Positions 14,910-18,214 of a stretch of DNA of 18,214 nt are shown one piece after another. The stretch's first letter is position 1; the number at the start of each line of letters is the position of its first letter. Made by a program: the position numbers and the translations under genes. The notes below the pieces were generated by a model, which was not told the DNA's origin, did no database searches, and was given only the letters and a program-made list of their open reading frames with translations. The stretch is from Nitrososphaeraceae archaeon (GTDB lineage Archaea; Thermoproteota; Nitrososphaeria; Nitrososphaerales; Nitrososphaeraceae), in NCBI GenBank assembly GCA_029240395.1, contig JAREAJ010000008.1:1-18214 (forward strand), written 5' to 3'.

Positions 14910-15554
14910 TTAACCTACGCCCCCAGTCCTGGTGTACCTACCCCTGCGTTCAATTTCAAGGACTTTTCGCAGTGTAGCTTGAGTTTTTTCCTCACCTGTG
15001 ATCGACATATAACCAGCAATAAACTCTGAAAATGCATCAACGCAAATAGATACATAAGAGCTATAAAAAACTCCCTTAACTAAACGGATGTCTACCGCCT
15101 TATCCTCTAATCTCTCCGAGAAGAATGCTAGTCCAAAATCTAGCATTACAATCTCGTCATATTTAGAATTAATAAAGTTGGACGTGGTTAGATCGTTATG
15201 GATAATATTATTGATATGCAACAATCCTGTGCATTTACCCATTTTCAAAACAAGGTCAAGGGTTATTTTTTCTTTCAGACTTACTCCCTCAATATATTCC
15301 ATTACTATCTCTGTCGCCACGGGGTCGACAAAATAAACGAATGGTGTTCTAATTCCTATATCTTTAGCGCTGGATAGCATGGTGGCCTCATGTATAGTAC
15401 GGTGCCTACGAATTTCAAAGTCAAGTGTCTTTTGACGGTAAGACTTTTCAGGCCGGACTTTCGAAACAGCTTTATTGCCGTACCATCTCGTTCGGTAAAT
15501 GTCGGCTTCGGCCCCCTTACTCAGAAGGACATGAGGAGAACTTGCCAATATCAT
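14910..15554 (-). CDS. bud32: KEOPS complex kinase/ATPase Bud32
   Basis: Small atypical protein kinase of the KEOPS complex; its ATPase activity supports t6A formation at A37 of tRNAs by Kae1. Numbering from ATG 15554 (214 aa): LLSKGAEADIYR (10-21) is the Bud32 nucleotide-binding start, RHRTIHEA holds the conserved Glu, HNDLTTSN (119-126) is the catalytic loop and LDFGLAF (138-144) the metal-binding motif. The basic RRGRYTRTGG tail matches Bud32 C-termini. The usual catalytic-loop Gly (HGD) is Asn here. ATG 15563 is an in-frame alternative; a TATA-like element at 15571-15580 would start transcription near 15551, favouring the shorter form. It is separate from kae1, not fused as in some euryarchaea. 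Confidence 0.94.
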   Translation of the reverse strand: MILASSPHVLLSKGAEADIYRTRWYGNKAVSKVRPEKSYRQKTLDFEIRRHRTIHEATMLSSAKDIGIRTPFVYFVDPVATEIVMEYIEGVSLKEKITLDLVLKMGKCTGLLHINNIIHNDLTTSNFINSKYDEIVMLDFGLAFFSERLEDKAVDIRLVKGVFYSSYVSICVDAFSEFIAGYMSITGEEKTQATLRKVLEIERRGRYTRTGGVG

Positions 15555-15560
15555 TATATT
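15552..15560 (+). promoter_or_regulatory. TATA box of the PH-like gene
   Basis: CATTATATT is centred about 26 bp before GTG 15582, so a leaderless transcript would start on that codon. The element overlaps the start codon of bud32 on the other strand. Confidence 0.4.
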
Positions 15561-15570
15561 CATGAGTCTT

Positions 15571-15580
15571 GGAATAAAAA
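15571..15580 (-). promoter_or_regulatory. Candidate TATA box of bud32
   Basis: The minus strand reads TTTTTATTCC, centred about 22-26 bp before ATG 15554. It interlocks with the oppositely directed TATA element of the PH-like gene. Confidence 0.35.
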
Positions 15581-15581
15581 C

Positions 15582-15908
15582 GTGCGCGCCGAAGTTCTGC
15601 GGGAAGGAGAAAAGGTGGTTTTTCAGGAAGACTGCGCGGAAGATGACCTCAAAAGTGGCGTCTTAACACTTACTAATCAAAGGTTGCTCTTTGAGAAAAC
15701 GGAAGGTAAGATGACAACACTATGGAAAGAGGCAGGCGATTTGATCTTGAACATTGATCTGGCTAAGATCTCGAATGTCGAAGCTCGAGGTTTCTTGATA
15801 GCAAAAGTAGTAATTAGTGTTGGAGAATACATCTACAAGTTCGGGGTGCTTAATCCAGGCAAATGGGAAAAGCTAATTAGAAAACAGATCGCGAGCGTTA
15901 ACATTTAA
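15582..15908 (+). CDS. Small PH-like (GRAM/bacterial-PH type) domain protein
   Basis: About 108 residues that look like a single PH-superfamily domain: an N-terminal LREGEKVVFQED strand region, the typical GVLTLTNQRLLFEK turn, alternating beta strands (LILNIDLAKISNVE, AKVVISVGE), and a closing amphipathic helix GKWEKLIRKQI. The frame is open from 15390, but that part lies antisense inside bud32 and is not protein-like. GTG 15582 fits a TATA element at 15552-15560 for a leaderless message; ATG 15531 is the alternative and would overlap bud32. No membrane segment or signal peptide is present. Such domains bind lipids or proteins; the function here is unknown. It is on the opposite strand to both KEOPS neighbours and ends 8 nt from the kae1 stop. 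Confidence 0.72.
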   Translation: MRAEVLREGEKVVFQEDCAEDDLKSGVLTLTNQRLLFEKTEGKMTTLWKEAGDLILNIDLAKISNVEARGFLIAKVVISVGEYIYKFGVLNPGKWEKLIRKQIASVNI

Positions 15909-15916
15909 GACACATC

Positions 15917-16981
15917 CTAAGTCAGCCGCCGCCATCGTACGTCGACCGTATCAATTCTCCATGATTGGTGCACAAACGACTTTTCTACATCAACCTTGTT
16001 GTGTCCAGATAAATAATCGACAATACCAGTCCAGGCGATTTGACACCCGTTATCTCCAGCAAACTTACATGGTAAGACGAAAAGCTCAGAAGAATGCCTT
16101 AAACATGCCTGATGAAGCATATCCTTCAGTCTATTGTTCGCTGCCACTCCTCCGACCACCAACACTTCCTTCTTGCCAAAGAATGAGATGGCTCTCTCAA
16201 TTGTTTCGCTAATCATCGCAAACGCCGTCTCTTGCAATGAGTAACATAGATCCGCAAAAAATTCACTGTTTCCTCTTCTTGTGTCTAATAATCTTTTTGC
16301 AGCGCTCAAAACTCCTGAATAAGAAACGTCATTACCCTTGACAACATAAGGGAGACGGATATAGCTTCCTGTTGATTTTCTTGCAAACTGCTCAATTCTG
16401 TCACCACAAGGAGATGAAAGACCGTTCGCTCTACCGAACTGGTCCAAAAGCTGTCCAATAGTTAGATCAAGTGTTTCACCAAACACTCTCCATCTATTCT
16501 CAGAAAATGCAAGGATCATTGTGTGGCCGCCGGAAAGGAGCAGGACTAAGGGATTGCTCGCATGTGTAAGCATAATGCCGAGCTCTACATGTCCTAACGC
16601 GTGGTTCACAGGCACTAACGGCTTATTGTAGAATGAAGCCAATGTCCTAGAAACAACTGCTCCCACTCTCAGACACGGGCCCAGACCGGGCCCAGCAGAA
16701 TAGGCAATTATATCAATATCGCGGATACAATGACCTGCGTCGTTTAGGCTTTCTCTTAGGATATCCGCTGAGACCTCTGCATGATGTCTTGATGCAAGCC
16801 TAGGATGGATTCCGGAACCTTCGGAGGGTAAAAATACACTGCGCGAATCAGAAAGAATTCTTGCATGTAGATTCTCCTGATTCGTTAGGCGATTCCCATC
16901 TACAGGATTTACTATAGATGAACATTCTATAACGGATGAAGCAAATGTGTGAGCGGTGCTCTCTATCCCCAAGCAAAGCAT
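15917..16981 (-). CDS. kae1: tRNA N6-threonylcarbamoyladenosine transferase Kae1 (KEOPS)
   Basis: Catalytic KEOPS subunit that transfers the threonylcarbamoyl group from TC-AMP to A37 of ANN-decoding tRNAs. The ASKHA-fold motifs are clear: LGIESTAHTF at the start, GSGIHPRLASRHHAEV (55-70), SAGPGLGPCLRVG (95-107), metal ligands H127 and H131 in VNHALGHVE, LLLSGGHTM (147-154), GGVAANNRL (277-285) and D310 in FAGDNG. Its 354 residues include an acidic and polar insertion after residue 20 compared with typical Kae1. ATG 16981 is 12 nt after the YchF-type GTPase stop. An AGGAGGT overlaps that stop (17002-16996), about 14 nt from the ATG, so kae1 is probably translated from a shared message. bud32 follows downstream but is separated by a plus-strand gene. 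Confidence 0.96.
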   Translation of the reverse strand: MLCLGIESTAHTFASSVIECSSIVNPVDGNRLTNQENLHARILSDSRSVFLPSEGSGIHPRLASRHHAEVSADILRESLNDAGHCIRDIDIIAYSAGPGLGPCLRVGAVVSRTLASFYNKPLVPVNHALGHVELGIMLTHASNPLVLLLSGGHTMILAFSENRWRVFGETLDLTIGQLLDQFGRANGLSSPCGDRIEQFARKSTGSYIRLPYVVKGNDVSYSGVLSAAKRLLDTRRGNSEFFADLCYSLQETAFAMISETIERAISFFGKKEVLVVGGVAANNRLKDMLHQACLRHSSELFVLPCKFAGDNGCQIAWTGIVDYLSGHNKVDVEKSFVHQSWRIDTVDVRWRRLT

Positions 16982-16993
16982 CTGATAAATCTA

Positions 16994-18199
16994 TTACCTC
17001 CTGCTGCTTGTTGCCGACACAATTTTGACCACATCGTTGTTTTTGAGTTTATAGTCAGCTCCTAGCCTCATTTTGCTGCGTGCATCAATGGCATACATGA
17101 ATCCTTTGGCTAGATCTGCGTGGATCTTCTCTGCTAAGTCAATTGGAGTTGAGCTAGCCGGTAGCAAATGAGCGTCGGGCAATACATTCCCTCTTCGATC
17201 AGTGAGTTTTATTTCGTCTTCAACGGGATAAACAACTATGAGTTTCAATAAATCAAAAATTGCCTTATTGATAATTTTTTGCACGCCTGTGGAGCCATAT
17301 TCGACAAGAAAGGTGTTAGCCCTGTGAAGAGCATGTCGCTGTTGCGTGCTTATTGTGGCAGCTTCATTGATTTTGAAACTGCTGTCTCCCGGCAAATATT
17401 CTATCATTTTTAGTCTTGTCGCTCGCCTAAGCAATAACTCTAGCTCAGATGAGCATGCGATAGCGTTTTCCCTCATATGTCTAATGTTGCTTAGTCCAAT
17501 CCCTGCTGAAGGTAAATCGGCCTTGTTTGCGGCAATCACTATGGGTTTAGATTTGGCTCTTAATCTCTCGCAAAATTTTAGCAGGTCCTGTTCAGACCAT
17601 TCAGCAGCATTTCCCACTGAGAGACCCAACTCACCAATAGTGCTGACAATTTGTGTATCGTTGATAGATAGTCCCGATAATCGCGCGGAGATCGCGTGCT
17701 CAAGTTTTATGCTTTGGTTACTGGACTCCCGTACCAATTTGCCCCATTCTCTACCTAACACACTTGCAACCCACCGATCGAGTTCCTCTTCTACAAATTG
17801 CATATCAAACGCCGGATCCCCCGTACCAGGCGTCACTGGTCTTCCTTCGGCGTCTGTCGAGGCCGCTGCATCTACTACGTGAATTAGAGCATCAGCCTGC
17901 CTAGCATCATCCAAAAACTTATTACCCAGGCCTTTTCCCTTGGAAGCCCCAGGTATAAGGCCGGCGATATCCATTAGCTTGATGGGAATAAACCTTACCC
18001 CATCGATGCAGAGTGAATGGATTGGACTGTCTTGTACACTAAACTCTCTGCATACGCACTCAACTCTAGCATACGTTACTCCCATATTTGCAGAAATTGT
18101 TGTGAAGGGGTAATTTCCGCACTGTACGTTAAGATCTGTCGCCGAATTAAAAAATGTAGATTTACCTACATTTGCCTTTCCAATCAGGCCAAGAAGCAT
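16994..18199 (-). CDS. YchF/Obg-family GTP/ATP-binding protein with TGS domain
   Basis: TRAFAC-class P-loop NTPase of the Obg/YchF group, translation-associated proteins expected to act at the ribosome. The G1 loop GKANVGKST is at 7-15, G3 DIAGLIPGASKGKGLG at 77-92, and G4 NKAD at 225-228. NKAD is the classical guanine-binding form; bacterial YchF has NxxE and prefers ATP, so this archaeal protein likely prefers GTP. A helical insert (about 140-205) and a C-terminal TGS domain (about 335-397, ending LKNNDVVKIVSA) complete the archaeal form of 401 residues. ATG 18199 lies 15 nt from the window end, so its promoter is only partly visible (ATTTAATAC on the minus strand). It is first in a probable operon with kae1. 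Confidence 0.94.
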   Translation of the reverse strand: MLLGLIGKANVGKSTFFNSATDLNVQCGNYPFTTISANMGVTYARVECVCREFSVQDSPIHSLCIDGVRFIPIKLMDIAGLIPGASKGKGLGNKFLDDARQADALIHVVDAAASTDAEGRPVTPGTGDPAFDMQFVEEELDRWVASVLGREWGKLVRESSNQSIKLEHAISARLSGLSINDTQIVSTIGELGLSVGNAAEWSEQDLLKFCERLRAKSKPIVIAANKADLPSAGIGLSNIRHMRENAIACSSELELLLRRATRLKMIEYLPGDSSFKINEAATISTQQRHALHRANTFLVEYGSTGVQKIINKAIFDLLKLIVVYPVEDEIKLTDRRGNVLPDAHLLPASSTPIDLAEKIHADLAKGFMYAIDARSKMRLGADYKLKNNDVVKIVSATSSRR

Positions 18200-18214
18200 C
18201 TATTTGTATTAAAT

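Noticed and set aside
15390..15581. Longer N-terminus of the PH-like protein starting at 15390 or 15531
   Set aside because: That part is antisense to conserved Bud32 coding sequence and does not look like a folded domain; the GTG at 15582 fits the TATA box better, though ATG 15531 is not excluded.
17346..17882. Plus-strand open frame of 178 codons
   Set aside because: It is the antisense shadow of the YchF-type GTPase, whose motifs are unambiguous on the minus strand.
1..18214. Mobile element, CRISPR array, toxin-antitoxin or defence system
   Set aside because: No transposase, integrase, spaced repeats or defence-family proteins were seen; gene content is core archaeal metabolism and translation.

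Overview
The window reads as chromosomal DNA of an archaeon, most likely a thaumarchaeon (Nitrososphaera-type, ammonia-oxidiser lineage). The arguments are: a eukaryote-like type IB DNA topoisomerase, which among archaea is a thaumarchaeal hallmark; F420 biosynthesis genes cofG and cofH; archaeal 4-demethylwyosine synthase; the KEOPS genes kae1 and bud32; a tRNA-His gene with an archaeal anticodon-loop intron; and TATA boxes about 26-30 bp upstream of genes that often have almost no leader. There are no insertion sequences, phage genes, rRNA genes or CRISPR arrays. The lineage is inferred from gene content, not from a marker-gene tree.

Layout. 1-2604 is isoleucyl-tRNA synthetase, cut at its 5' end by the window edge. 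2762-6773 looks like one plus-strand operon behind a good TATA box: a possible 56-aa ORF, a membrane glycosyltransferase joined to it by an ATGA overlap, then cofG and cofH, the two radical-SAM halves of FO synthase. 6807-7040 (minus) is a stand-alone Lrp/AsnC ligand-binding (RAM) domain, followed by about 565 bp without a convincing gene. 7606-9369 is topoisomerase IB. Two convergent tRNA genes follow: tRNA-Met(CAT), and an intron-bearing tRNA-His with encoded G-1 and CCA. A NIF3-family gene (minus) and taw1 (plus) are divergent. A two-domain rhodanese (plus) converges on a minus-strand gene fusing a GcvH-like lipoyl domain to a TusA-like domain. Next, all on minus, are an XTP/dITP pyrophosphatase, bud32, kae1 and a YchF/Obg-type GTPase. 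A small plus-strand PH-like gene is wedged between bud32 and kae1.

Themes. Much of the window serves tRNA and translation: charging (IleRS), tRNA genes, wyosine at G37 of tRNA-Phe (Taw1), t6A37 (Kae1/Bud32) and a ribosome-associated-type GTPase. A second theme is coenzyme F420. The least ordinary content is the GcvH-TusA fusion beside a rhodanese, a set of domains that elsewhere shuttle sulfur on lipoate and on cysteine persulfide. Other points worth checking are the PH-like gene with its tightly overlapping divergent promoters, a possible CTG start for cofH, and the small ORF that heads the glycosyltransferase/F420 operon.
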